From assembly GCA_049325475.1 (NCBI GenBank), contig JBMOLN010000007.1:186001-250000 (forward strand): 64,000 nucleotides of DNA, read 5' to 3'. Numbering within the stretch: position 1 is the stretch's first letter; each line of letters opens with the position of its first letter. Source of the DNA: MWCR01 sp049325475. GTDB lineage: Bacteria; Patescibacteriota; Patescibacteriia; 2-12-FULL-60-25. Positions 19,813 to 27,693 of the stretch are shown here, in pieces. The notes under the pieces were generated by a model, which was given only the letters and a program-made list of their open reading frames with translations, ran no database searches and was not told the origin of the DNA. The position numbers and the translations under genes are program-made.

Positions 19813-22719
19813 ATGGAAAATCTCCAAGAACAAATCCCAAAAACTCCCGAACAAATCCACGAAGAGTTCAGGGCCGCGATTGCTGAATTGGTTAGCCACA
19901 TAACTCTCGAGGCCAAGCGCGGCAAACCGTCGCGCTCTCTTCGGTTTACGGAAGCGCCGATCGGCAGTCGCGTATTTTGCAATACCCGCCGATTCGACGA
20001 GAAAACCGGAAGAGTAATCTTAGAAGAAATTCATTATGATCCTTCCATGTTTTGGGATGGCCCGCCCGGCGCTCTTTATGCGCTCTTGTGGCATGAATAC
20101 GGCCATGGTCAAATCCGCTATCGCCGCATGGAAGAGGGTGATCAAGAACTTTTTTTCCATGAACTCGAACAACACGAGGAAGCAATTAAGATGTTGCTTA
20201 ATTCCAAGTATGACATTTTAATCGATGCCGACAATCAAGCGGATCACCCGGGCCTGATGGATCCGTACGCCGCTCTCTACGGTCACTCGTTTCCCAGGAC
20301 TAAGAACGCTTCCACTGAACAATTCGCCGCATCGCTGGCTGAATCCGAACTTAGTCCGGGCGCTGTCGATCTGGTTAAGCAAGTCCATCAAACCTTGCTG
20401 CGTCCCCGGAATTTTTGCCTTGGCATCAAGCACGAGGTTTATTGGCATTATGCCGATGAACGCATCATGCGTCCGCAAGAAGAACGCGAGCCTAATCCCT
20501 ACATCGAATCCGACGGAGCGCTTTATGCAATCTTTAAACAAATCCGGCCTCATTTATTGCAGGCCGGCAATCCGCGCAAAAGCGTTACAGCCAGAAGTAC
20601 GGAATTTAACCAAGAAATCGCCACGGCCTATCTTGAGCTGATAAAAAATTGGCAGCCGAATCTGGAAAAAGAAATTCAAAACATGATAGATCAAGGCAAG
20701 TGCACGCTGAAAGATGCCGCCGAACTGCGCGATGCCCTAAAAAAAGCAGCTGAAGAAAAAATTACCCAAGAGCTGCAATCGCAAAAGCAAACAGCCGAAG
20801 CCTTGGCCGCAGCGGCCGCAGAAGCAACTCGGCAGATTAACGAAACAGTCGCGGAAGCTAATCAGGAAGTATCTAATCTCGAAGAACAGATAAATCAAGC
20901 CAAGCAAGCTGATGAACAAGCGAATTCAGCCGCCGCCGAAGCATTGCGGGCCGGCGATACTGATTTGGTTGCCCAAAAAGAGCGCGAGAGTAAAGAGGCT
21001 CGTAAACAAAAAAATCAGCTGGAGCAAGAATTGCGCCAAGCAAAAAAGAAAAATCAGGAAATCCAAGAAAAAGCGGAACCGGTTTTGGCTCGCATGCAAG
21101 AAAAAATCGACGAAGCCAAACAAAAAGCGGCCGAAGCGGAAGAGCAAATCAATCAACAAAAGCAGAAGTCGCAAGCGCAGTCCGAGGGTCTCCCGCAAGA
21201 CTCGGCCCAAGCCGCCCAACAAATCATTCAAGCCTTGCTTGATATGCAAAAACAAAACAAGGATCCCGGCCAAGACGGAGCAGAGCAAAATGATCAACCC
21301 GGCGATAGATCCGAACAAGGTCAGGGTCAGGAAAAAGGTCAGGGAAAAGGTGAAGGTCAGGGGCAAGGAGAAGGCCAAGGCAATGGCAAAGGAAAAGGAG
21401 AGGGTAAAGGCAAAGGTAAAGGAAAGGGCCGCGGCCAAAGTCAGGGACATGGTCAAGACAATCAATCGCAAAAATCCAATCAGCAACGACGCACATATCA
21501 GCCCCTGCACCATTCGCAAGGTTCGGGTATCGGTTCATCAGAAGGCGGCAACTCCAGCGGATCATCTTCAGAGGCCGGATCCGAATTGGAGCAATTAAAA
21601 AAATGGGGCGTTTCTAAACACGAGCATGATCAGTATCAGCAAGTTTGTCGTCGGATTGATAATGCCTCCCAGCACGATTTGGTTAATGGCCTGATCCGCT
21701 GTTTTGCCGAAGACCGCCAACGCGTCATCTTAACCGATTTACCGCACGGTTCTATTCCGACCATCCGCAAAACCGAGGCGCTTCGTCGTCGTTATGGCGG
21801 TGAAGCCGTACCCAATGTGCGCGAAGTCCGTAAAATTATGGAGCGCTTCATGGGCGTGGATATTATTGTGGTCAACGATCACTCGGGTTCCATGGCCGGT
21901 CTGCGCGAGGAAAACGCCAAAGCCGCCAACATCTCGTTGGCCCGTGCAGCTCACCGCGTCAACACCGAAATCGCCAAGCGAATGCGCCGCTTGGGATTTT
22001 CCGAACTGGAAATCGAGCAAAATCCGCCCTTGCGCTATTTGGGTTTATTGTTTTCATGCGATGTCAGCAAGATGAATGAGCGCGGTTGGAATCATTCGCT
22101 CATTAACCGTCAGACCCGCGGTGAAGATCAGGAAATGGATGAAGAAAAATTTGGTGTCGACTTGATGCATTCTTATGATACATACATGGGTGGAACCAAT
22201 GATTATCTGGCCGCCGCGCATGCCTTGCACCAAGCTTTTGGTGATGGCGCTTCCAACATCGCTTGCGCCGAACAGCGCGTTAAAGTTATTTACTTCATCA
22301 CCGATGGCTGCGGCGCTATCCATGAAATGACCGAACTCATGCGCTATCTGCACGGAACGAGCCATGCATTTCCCGAGTGGCTGATTCGTCAATTGGAATA
22401 TATCGAACCCGGCTGTTCCGCCAAGGTCCGCGAGCGCATCGAGAAATACCGCGATCAAATTTTTGCTATTGGGGTGGGTATCGGCGGAGATTATTACTTC
22501 ACTAACGTCTACAATGAAGGCAAAACGCCCAATGAGCAGGACGTGCGCGCCTACGAAGATCATAATGTAATTATCGTCCCCGACGACCAAGTTCAGGATT
22601 TGCCGAAAAAATTACTCCGTGTCACATCAGCCAAATTTGGCTCCCAGCGCTTCCGCCGTATCCGTGCCAAATACGCCAAAGCCCAAGCCCAAAAAATCAT
22701 GAAACAAAAGGTGGCTTAA
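19813..22719 (+). CDS. VWA-domain protein with HExxH metallopeptidase-like N-terminus
   Basis: A 968-residue protein, partner of the AAA+ ATPase two bases upstream. Residues ~88-135 carry LLWHEYGHGQIRYRR, a zinc-type HExxH motif, followed ~30 residues later by acidic FFHELEQHEE. Residues 290-470 form a long Ala/Glu/Gln/Lys coiled coil; 495-570 are Gly/Gln/Lys/Glu low-complexity (GQGKGEGQGQGEGQGNG). The C-terminal half is a VWA domain with a complete MIDAS: IVVNDHSGSM (~686), GGTND (~793), YFITDGCG (~827). Layout acidic linker plus VWA recalls CobT/ChlD-type chelatase subunits and MoxR-linked VWA proteins, but the HExxH domain is unusual. The pair probably remodels or activates a specific target using ATP and a metal. 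Confidence 0.87.
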   Translation: MENLQEQIPKTPEQIHEEFRAAIAELVSHITLEAKRGKPSRSLRFTEAPIGSRVFCNTRRFDEKTGRVILEEIHYDPSMFWDGPPGALYALLWHEYGHGQIRYRRMEEGDQELFFHELEQHEEAIKMLLNSKYDILIDADNQADHPGLMDPYAALYGHSFPRTKNASTEQFAASLAESELSPGAVDLVKQVHQTLLRPRNFCLGIKHEVYWHYADERIMRPQEEREPNPYIESDGALYAIFKQIRPHLLQAGNPRKSVTARSTEFNQEIATAYLELIKNWQPNLEKEIQNMIDQGKCTLKDAAELRDALKKAAEEKITQELQSQKQTAEALAAAAAEATRQINETVAEANQEVSNLEEQINQAKQADEQANSAAAEALRAGDTDLVAQKERESKEARKQKNQLEQELRQAKKKNQEIQEKAEPVLARMQEKIDEAKQKAAEAEEQINQQKQKSQAQSEGLPQDSAQAAQQIIQALLDMQKQNKDPGQDGAEQNDQPGDRSEQGQGQEKGQGKGEGQGQGEGQGNGKGKGEGKGKGKGKGRGQSQGHGQDNQSQKSNQQRRTYQPLHHSQGSGIGSSEGGNSSGSSSEAGSELEQLKKWGVSKHEHDQYQQVCRRIDNASQHDLVNGLIRCFAEDRQRVILTDLPHGSIPTIRKTEALRRRYGGEAVPNVREVRKIMERFMGVDIIVVNDHSGSMAGLREENAKAANISLARAAHRVNTEIAKRMRRLGFSELEIEQNPPLRYLGLLFSCDVSKMNERGWNHSLINRQTRGEDQEMDEEKFGVDLMHSYDTYMGGTNDYLAAAHALHQAFGDGASNIACAEQRVKVIYFITDGCGAIHEMTELMRYLHGTSHAFPEWLIRQLEYIEPGCSAKVRERIEKYRDQIFAIGVGIGGDYYFTNVYNEGKTPNEQDVRAYEDHNVIIVPDDQVQDLPKKLLRVTSAKFGSQRFRRIRAKYAKAQAQKIMKQKVA

Positions 22720-22785
22720 GCCTCCCTCATCGCTTCCGCGCAACACCCCTCCTTTTTAGCTTTAAGCTTAAAGTTAAAAACAAAA

Positions 22786-22819
22786 ACCCCCTCTTTACCA
22801 AAGAGGGGGTAGGGGGAGT
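22786..22819. repeat. CCCCCTCTTT / AAAGAGGGGG hairpin with AGGGGGAGTT tail
   Basis: Perfect 11-bp stem, followed by AGGGGGAGTT. Near-identical copy at 63203, related ones at 12965 and 13715. It may also end transcription of the VWA gene. Confidence 0.7.
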
Positions 22820-22967
22820 TGACGTCTCGGAGTCTTTTTGCTAATCTTAGCCCATCAATAATTAACTACGCCCGGCAGGCTTTTAGCTCGCCAAAGCGCT
22901 TATCTGGCCGCTCTGCTGTCCGGTCCGATCGCCCCCGATCACCCGTGCGTCACAGCTGCCAATATAT
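22820..22967. promoter_or_regulatory. rpsO leader region
   Basis: GC-rich with several potential stems (GCCCGGCAGGC, GGCCGCTC...GTCCGG) just before rpsO. S15 commonly binds its own leader to limit translation; no specific known leader fold was recognised. Also holds TTGAC at 22819, a possible -35. Confidence 0.35.
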
Positions 22968-23228
22968 ATGTTGGATCCCAAACGCAAGCAAAATATCATT
23001 AATAAATTCAAGACCCATGCTACGGACACGGGTTCTCCGCAGGTGCAAATCGCTATCTTAACCGAAGAGGTCAAAGAACTGACCGGCCACCTCCGCTCGC
23101 ATAAAAAAGATTTTTCCTCACGCCGCGGTCTTATCAAAAAAGTCAGCGAACGCCGCCGTCTCATGAAATATCTGAAACGCGAAGATTCCAAAGCCTACGA
23201 CGAGCTCATGAGCAAACTAAAGATCTAA
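22968..23228 (+). CDS. rpsO: 30S ribosomal protein S15
   Basis: An 86-residue primary rRNA-binding protein of the small subunit. The family pattern is complete: INKFKTHATDTGSPQVQIAIL, TEEVKELTGHLRSHKKDFSSRRGL, and KKVSERRRLMKYLKRED. Length is normal (86-89). It is preceded by a possible regulatory leader and lacks a Shine-Dalgarno (ATATATATG). The usual neighbour pnp is absent, so it stands alone between the VWA gene and the NYN nuclease. Confidence 0.97.
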   Translation: MLDPKRKQNIINKFKTHATDTGSPQVQIAILTEEVKELTGHLRSHKKDFSSRRGLIKKVSERRRLMKYLKREDSKAYDELMSKLKI

Positions 23229-23229
23229 T

Positions 23230-23257
23230 CGTACAACGTACATCGTACAACGTACAA
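23230..23257 (+). repeat. 7-bp-period tract (CGTACAA)
   Basis: CGTACAA, CGTACAT, CGTACAA, CGTACAA in perfect phase right after the rpsO stop. Confidence 0.85.
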
Positions 23258-23349
23258 AGTCGCAGAAAGTCGGCCGCAAGGTCGATTTTGCTTTATTCCG
23301 GCCCAAGTTATAAACTTATATAAATATCGAGCAAAGCTCGACTCCAGCA

Positions 23350-23380
23350 TTTTTAATTTTGAATTTTTAATTTTAAATTT
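23350..23380 (+). repeat. 7-bp-period tract (TTTTTAA) ending at a start codon
   Basis: TTTTTAA, TTTTGAA, TTTTTAA, TTTTAAA then TTT and the ATG of the NYN gene. Confidence 0.8.
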
Positions 23381-23938
23381 ATGATAAAGCGTCCTTCCCA
23401 GCGCGTAGCCGTTCTCATCGACACGCAAAACATGTACCACTCCGCTAAAAATCTTTTTGATGCCAAACTTAATTTCCCGGCTATTGTGCGCTCCGCGGCC
23501 GAAGACCGCCAGCTGATCCGTGCCATAGCATATGTAGCCAAGTCAAAAACCGGCGAAGAAATGGCATTTTTCGAAGCTTTGGTCGGCGGCGGCATAGAAC
23601 TTCGCGTCAAAGAAGTCATTGAATATGCGAGCGGTGTTAAAAAAGCCGACTGGGATGTTGGCATGGCCATGGATGCTGTTAAGCTCGCCGAAAAAGTCGA
23701 CGTAATCATCCTGGTCACCGGTGACGGCGACTTTGTGCCCTGTGTTGAGTATCTCCAAGCTCGCGGTGTCATTGTTGAAGTAGTCGCCTTTGGCCAGTCT
23801 TCCAGCTCCGAACTGCGCGGCGCCTGCGACATCTTCTTCGATATTACCGAAGAAAAAGAAAAGTTCTTGATCTTGCCCAAATCCGGATCCGCACCGCGTA
23901 AAAGTCCGGGCAAATCCGTTAAGCGAAAAATCAAATAA
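23381..23938 (+). CDS. NYN-domain (LabA/DUF88 family) putative ribonuclease
   Basis: A 185-residue PIN-like protein. The NYN signature is clear: RVAVLIDTQNMYHSAK at the N-terminus (Asp and Asn of the active site), ADWDVGMAMDAVKLA near residue 88, and VIILVTGDGDFVPCVEYLQARG (~107-128) with the catalytic GDGDF, then VVAFGQSSSSELRGACDIF. These proteins are metal-dependent RNases or RNA-binding regulators. The C-terminus is a short basic tail (PRKSPGKSVKRKIK). No Shine-Dalgarno; a 7-bp tract abuts the ATG. A terminator follows. Confidence 0.92.
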   Translation: MIKRPSQRVAVLIDTQNMYHSAKNLFDAKLNFPAIVRSAAEDRQLIRAIAYVAKSKTGEEMAFFEALVGGGIELRVKEVIEYASGVKKADWDVGMAMDAVKLAEKVDVIILVTGDGDFVPCVEYLQARGVIVEVVAFGQSSSSELRGACDIFFDITEEKEKFLILPKSGSAPRKSPGKSVKRKIK

Positions 23939-23943
23939 ATTAA

Positions 23944-23975
23944 ATCCACCCCGAGCTTGTGCGGGGGATTTTTCT
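23944..23975 (+). terminator. Terminator of the NYN gene
   Basis: TCCACCCCG / CGGGGGA stem with loop AGCTTGTG, followed by TTTTT. Confidence 0.8.
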
Positions 23976-23993
23976 TAGAGCCGTCATAAATGC

Positions 23994-24007
23994 TATAATT
24001 GCCTGTA
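23994..24007 (+). promoter_or_regulatory. Leaderless -10 element
   Basis: TATAAT at 23994-23999, eight bases before the ATG at 24008; the transcript would begin at or within two bases of the start codon. Confidence 0.6.
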
Positions 24008-24925
24008 ATGTTAATACGTAAAATTCTTGGCTCAATTTTGCTTCTGCTTTTTGCGGTTATCAATACGGCCGGAGCCATGACCAGCACAAATTATCAGATA
24101 AATTTTGATTCCATCAACAGCGGCGGAACGGATTTTAGTTCATCAACCAGCTATCAGATGAATGATACCTTTGGCGAGCAGGGGACGGGATATTCTTCCA
24201 GCTCGAACCATCTCCTCCATGCCGGTTACCGCCAGAGCGATGAAGGCTTTGAGCCCAGCTTGTCGTTTGAAATCGGTGTTCAGGAAAACTCCACCCAAAC
24301 AACATATTCCGCTTTGTCGCTTGCCGCTAAAACCGTCACTGTTGCCGATGCAACCGATTATGCAACCGGATCATACATCGGCGTCGTAGAAAATCAGGGT
24401 CTGGGCCAAAACTTTGTCATCGGCAGAATCACGGACGTTCTCGGCTCGGTCATTTACGTCGACGCCTGGGAAGGCACAACCTCGACCATTGGTTTAATCC
24501 CCGCCGGCGGTGATGATTATGTTTACCGCATGGACAATCATAATCTTGATTTTGGCAATATGAATTACGGCGTAGGCTACACCGGAATTGTCTACACCAA
24601 TGTCAATACCACTGCGGAAAACGGTTTTACCGTCCAAATACAATCCGACGGATATTTTAACAACGGTACCGAACATATCGTGGATGTTTCCGATGGCACC
24701 GTCTCAACCGACGCAGAAGAATATGGCGCGCGGGTCTACGGCTATCATGCCACAAGCACGGGTTTTGATTTTCCCGTCACATCAACGTTTAGAGAAATTC
24801 AAATGGGTACATCCACCGCGTCCAACAGCCGAGTGGGCATGATTTATAAAATTAACACCACACCTGTCACCCCGGCCGGCTATTACCGGCAAACCGTTCG
24901 CTACATTGTCACCGCCAACTTCTAG
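24008..24925 (+). CDS. Secreted surface protein, family shared with 25412
   Basis: A 305-residue exported protein; signal peptide MLIRKILGSILLLLFAVINTAGA, cut likely after AGA. The mature part is rich in Ser, Thr, Gly and Asn and beta-type, with low lysine. Its C-terminal end, ITPVTPAGYYRQTVRYIVTANF in effect, closely matches the end of the neighbouring 372-residue protein (TPTTPSGYYDQLVTYTVTPSF), the form seen in fimbrial/spore-coat-like beta-sandwich subunits. ATG 24008 is preferred to the TTG nine bases earlier because TATAAT sits eight bases before it. Probably part of the cell surface or an appendage; the exact role is unknown. Confidence 0.75.
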   Translation: MLIRKILGSILLLLFAVINTAGAMTSTNYQINFDSINSGGTDFSSSTSYQMNDTFGEQGTGYSSSSNHLLHAGYRQSDEGFEPSLSFEIGVQENSTQTTYSALSLAAKTVTVADATDYATGSYIGVVENQGLGQNFVIGRITDVLGSVIYVDAWEGTTSTIGLIPAGGDDYVYRMDNHNLDFGNMNYGVGYTGIVYTNVNTTAENGFTVQIQSDGYFNNGTEHIVDVSDGTVSTDAEEYGARVYGYHATSTGFDFPVTSTFREIQMGTSTASNSRVGMIYKINTTPVTPAGYYRQTVRYIVTANF

Positions 24926-25020
24926 CCATTGTTACAAATAGTTATTCAAAGAGAAGTGTTCAGAGCCTTGCTCTGCAAAGCAATAATAAACAATACTGAT
25001 AATATTGTTTTTTATTTAAA

Positions 25021-25096
25021 CGTGGATAAACTAAAAAAACTTATACACAATCATCTTTTAACAATTGTTCCAAAATGGTGTACAATTGTGCATAAG
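25021..25096. other. Cluster of DnaA-box-like sites
   Basis: CGTGGATAA (25021-25029), TTATACACA (25041-25049) and TGTGCATAA (25088-25096), each one mismatch from a DnaA box, within 76 bp of AT-rich DNA upstream of a surface protein gene. Confidence 0.35.
25058..25086 (+). promoter_or_regulatory. Promoter of the surface protein gene 25412
   Basis: TTAACA, 17-bp spacer, TACAAT. Gives a ~320-nt untranslated leader. Confidence 0.65.
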
Positions 25097-25411
25097 TAAA
25101 GTTGGTCATAGACTAACTCATTCGCAGAGCATCGTCTGACAGCGGTTCTCCGGCGAAAAACACAAGCCTCAAGGGGCAATGTTTGCTCGCATGACAGGGT
25201 CGGGCAACCATGGTTCCTTGAAAGGTCGAAGTACCAAGTATCATGAACTCATGGTGCTGGGGACTAATTAAATTTTAACATCGAAGCGTGTATCGATGTG
25301 TTTTTCACCATGAGGGAGGAAAACATGGATATATAAAATGCACTGCTCATGGCTTGCATGAGCTTCGATCAAGCTTAAACAAAGCTTAAACAAAAAACAC
25401 TAAAACATATT
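25093..25411 (+). promoter_or_regulatory. Long structured leader with terminator and 3-codon ORF (putative riboswitch/attenuator)
   Basis: Contains several hairpins, then ACATCGA...TCGATGT plus TTTTT (terminator, 25278-25305). CTCATGGTG (25248-25256) is perfectly complementary to CACCATGAG (25306-25314), so the two would enclose the terminator in a larger stem. The second strand lies immediately before GGGAGGA and an ATG-GAT-ATA-TAA mini-ORF at 25325-25336. No known riboswitch class was recognised. Confidence 0.6.
25278..25305 (+). terminator. Terminator inside the leader of 25412
   Basis: ACATCGA / TCGATGT, 7-bp stem, then GTTTTT. Located ~105 bases before the coding start. Confidence 0.7.
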
Positions 25412-26530
25412 ATGAACAAATATACTTTAAAAGTTCTGTCCTTCGTCGCATTGTTTGCGTTGGCGGTTTCCGTTATGCCGGCCAATGCAGGCGCCCGAAC
25501 GCTTACGTACGTGGCTCCGGGCCCGACCAACGGCGAATTGGACAGCATGGACGCAGCCGGCTATGCCACAGCATCAGTCCAATGGACTCCCAGCATAGCC
25601 TACGTAACCGATACCCTTATCACTGCCACCGTCACCTGGTCCGATACCGGTGGTTGGGATTCTACGTCAAGTCAGATATTAAACTGTTCCGCGGCCACAA
25701 TTTTCGGTGCTGAATATACTTTTGGTTCAGCCAATCAACCCGGTTCGGATAATATTTACTACGCAACCTTTACCTTTGATACTACCGGTAATACGGGAGC
25801 GGACAGCATCTGTTTGCGCGTACCTGTTGCCGACGCTGCCGGAGAAGAGCAAGCAACAGCCAACTTCTCTTTAACCATTTTGGTTACCGGAGACAGCGCC
25901 AGTGGTGATTTCGGCGGTATTGAATATTATTCCAATGGCGGCAATGATGTTAACGTTCACGGCACCATCGGTCCAACGCTGGAATTCGCCATCGTAGAAA
26001 CAGGCGACCTTAAAGCCGAAGACCATGATTGCCAGCTTGGTGAAGACCAAAGTTTGACCAACATGGACTACAGCGTCACCAACACCTGCGCTTACCGCAT
26101 CAAGGTCCAGACCAATGCAACCGACGGTTTTATCGTTTATGTCACTTCCGACGGCCCGCTTGACTCCAGCGGCTACGCAACCATCACCGATGTTACTGAT
26201 GATGAATACCCGGATCCGTCAACAGGTGAAGCTTACGGCTTTGCTTTAGAAGCCGCTACCGACGGTGGTCGTAATCCTATTACCGGTTTGTTCGATCAAC
26301 CGATTGTAGAACATGATGCAGGCACCATATTTGACTTTACTGCCGATTATACTCCGGTTCCAACCAATACCACCCCGCAGATGTTCTCTTTTACGGACGG
26401 TTTCGTCGTGTCTAGCACAAGTGCATTTACGGCAACCTCTCTAATAACCCATGCTGCTACGATCACGCCCACAACACCTTCCGGTTACTATGATCAGTTG
26501 GTCACCTATACTGTCACACCCAGCTTCTAA
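25412..26530 (+). CDS. Secreted surface protein (probable S-layer or appendage subunit)
   Basis: A 372-residue exported protein with signal peptide MNKYTLKVLSFVALFALAVS...PANA, cut likely after ANA. The mature protein is acidic, Thr/Asp/Gly-rich and almost free of lysine. It has paired cysteines (ILNCSA...ADSICL, DHDCQL...VTNTCAY). The C-terminus TPTTPSGYYDQLVTYTVTPSF matches that of the upstream secreted protein. The elaborate leader and a separate promoter suggest high and regulated expression, as for a major surface layer protein, but this is inference. No Shine-Dalgarno near ATG 25412. Followed by a strong hairpin. Confidence 0.78.
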   Translation: MNKYTLKVLSFVALFALAVSVMPANAGARTLTYVAPGPTNGELDSMDAAGYATASVQWTPSIAYVTDTLITATVTWSDTGGWDSTSSQILNCSAATIFGAEYTFGSANQPGSDNIYYATFTFDTTGNTGADSICLRVPVADAAGEEQATANFSLTILVTGDSASGDFGGIEYYSNGGNDVNVHGTIGPTLEFAIVETGDLKAEDHDCQLGEDQSLTNMDYSVTNTCAYRIKVQTNATDGFIVYVTSDGPLDSSGYATITDVTDDEYPDPSTGEAYGFALEAATDGGRNPITGLFDQPIVEHDAGTIFDFTADYTPVPTNTTPQMFSFTDGFVVSSTSAFTATSLITHAATITPTTPSGYYDQLVTYTVTPSF

Positions 26531-26537
26531 ATTATAG

Positions 26538-26589
26538 GTTTTGCCTTTCGCCCTGCCATGTGCCAACATGGTGGGCGGGGCTGCAAAAC
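26538..26589 (+). terminator. Hairpin between two surface protein genes
   Basis: Outer arms GTTTTGC/GCAAAAC, inner GCCC-GCCATGT/ACATGGTGGGC. No long T-run; may protect the 3' end or partly terminate. Confidence 0.55.
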
Positions 26590-26616
26590 TTATTCGTTAA
26601 CAATTAAATCTTATTT

Positions 26617-27594
26617 ATGAAGGGATTTAAATTTTTGGCTTTTTCCGCATTATTATTCTGGGGAATTATTTTTTTTATCAAGCCCGCCTCCGCGGTCATA
26701 ATTTCACCTACCGTCATTGACCATGAAGCCGCGCCGGGTATGAGCGTTAGCGGTAAACTGCGCTTTACCCATACTGACAGCAGAGATCAAACCTATTATA
26801 TAATCGTTCAAAAATTCGCGCCTTGGGGCGAGGAAGGCTTGCAAACATATTTGCCCGAGGACGATATTCAGGGTCTGCCTTCTTGGTTTGATATCAACGG
26901 CAATTCCTACACCTTGAGCCAGGGCGAAACCAAAGAAGTTGATTATACTATCAGCATCCCGCCCAATGCCGAACCCGGGGGCCATTATGCGGCCGTATTC
27001 ATTTCTACCAGCCCGGAGGATCCGGAAGAAGAATCCGGAGTTGGCATGGGCGCCAGAACCGGAGTCTTGTTTTTGGTTAACGTATCGGGCGAAGTCACCG
27101 AGCAGGCCAACTTGGAATCATTTAAAACCAATAAAAAAATCTTCAGCCACCTGCCCGCCAATCTAAGCTTGCGTATCAAGAATACGGGCAATGTGCACCT
27201 GCGCCCCAAGGGATCTTTGGAAGTTCGCAATATGTGGGGCGGCATCGTAGCCCGGGTCGAAGCCAATCCCGGCAACAGCGCGGTATTGCCCAACAGTATC
27301 CGCCGCATCAACACCTGGTGGATCAAATCCGAAAAAATCGCCGAAGGCGGCTTCACGGCCGGCTTGATCAACGAATGGCGCAACTTTGCTTTGGGCAAGT
27401 ATACGGCCACGGTCAATGTAAAATACGGCAGTAAAAATGTACCTCTGGAAGAGGCATCAACATCGTTCTGGGTAATTCCTTGGCGCATGCTCACAATCCT
27501 GCTGGTTCTGATTGTTGTTTTCTTGATAGTCATGAAATTCTACAACAAGGCCGTTGTATCGTCAGCTATGAAAAAATCTTCCAAAAAGAAATAA
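26617..27594 (+). CDS. Exported membrane-anchored protein, DUF916/WxL-binding-like
   Basis: A 325-residue protein with signal peptide (MKGFKFLAFSALLFWGIIFFIKPASA), two extracellular beta-sandwich domains, one C-terminal helix (MLTILLVLIVVFLIVMKFY, ~290-308) and a basic cytoplasmic tail (MKKSSKKK). The first domain opens ISPTVIDHEAAPGMSVSGKL and continues QTYYIIVQKFAP..., DYTISIPPNAEPGGHYAAVFIS, the pattern of DUF916-type peptidoglycan/WxL-binding and Ig-like chaperone proteins in Gram-positive cells. Likely it binds or anchors neighbouring surface proteins to the envelope. It sits between two other surface protein genes, consistent with that. Short terminator-like hairpin follows. Confidence 0.8.
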   Translation: MKGFKFLAFSALLFWGIIFFIKPASAVIISPTVIDHEAAPGMSVSGKLRFTHTDSRDQTYYIIVQKFAPWGEEGLQTYLPEDDIQGLPSWFDINGNSYTLSQGETKEVDYTISIPPNAEPGGHYAAVFISTSPEDPEEESGVGMGARTGVLFLVNVSGEVTEQANLESFKTNKKIFSHLPANLSLRIKNTGNVHLRPKGSLEVRNMWGGIVARVEANPGNSAVLPNSIRRINTWWIKSEKIAEGGFTAGLINEWRNFALGKYTATVNVKYGSKNVPLEEASTSFWVIPWRMLTILLVLIVVFLIVMKFYNKAVVSSAMKKSSKKK

Positions 27595-27606
27595 TCAATA
27601 CAGAGC

Positions 27607-27632
27607 GGACCCCGAAGTTTTCGGGGTTCTGA
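27607..27632 (+). terminator. Hairpin after the DUF916-like gene
   Basis: ACCCCGAA / TTCGGGGT stem; the T-run is short (TCTGA), so termination strength is uncertain. Confidence 0.55.
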
Positions 27633-27693
27633 CTGCGTCTGGTTATTGCAGGTAAAATGGAGTAAAATATCTCCATAAGACGCCACAAACAAA

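Noticed and set aside
25093..25300. c-di-GMP (GEMM) or c-di-AMP riboswitch
   Set aside because: A few words such as GGGCAACC recall these, but the conserved cores are not present in order.
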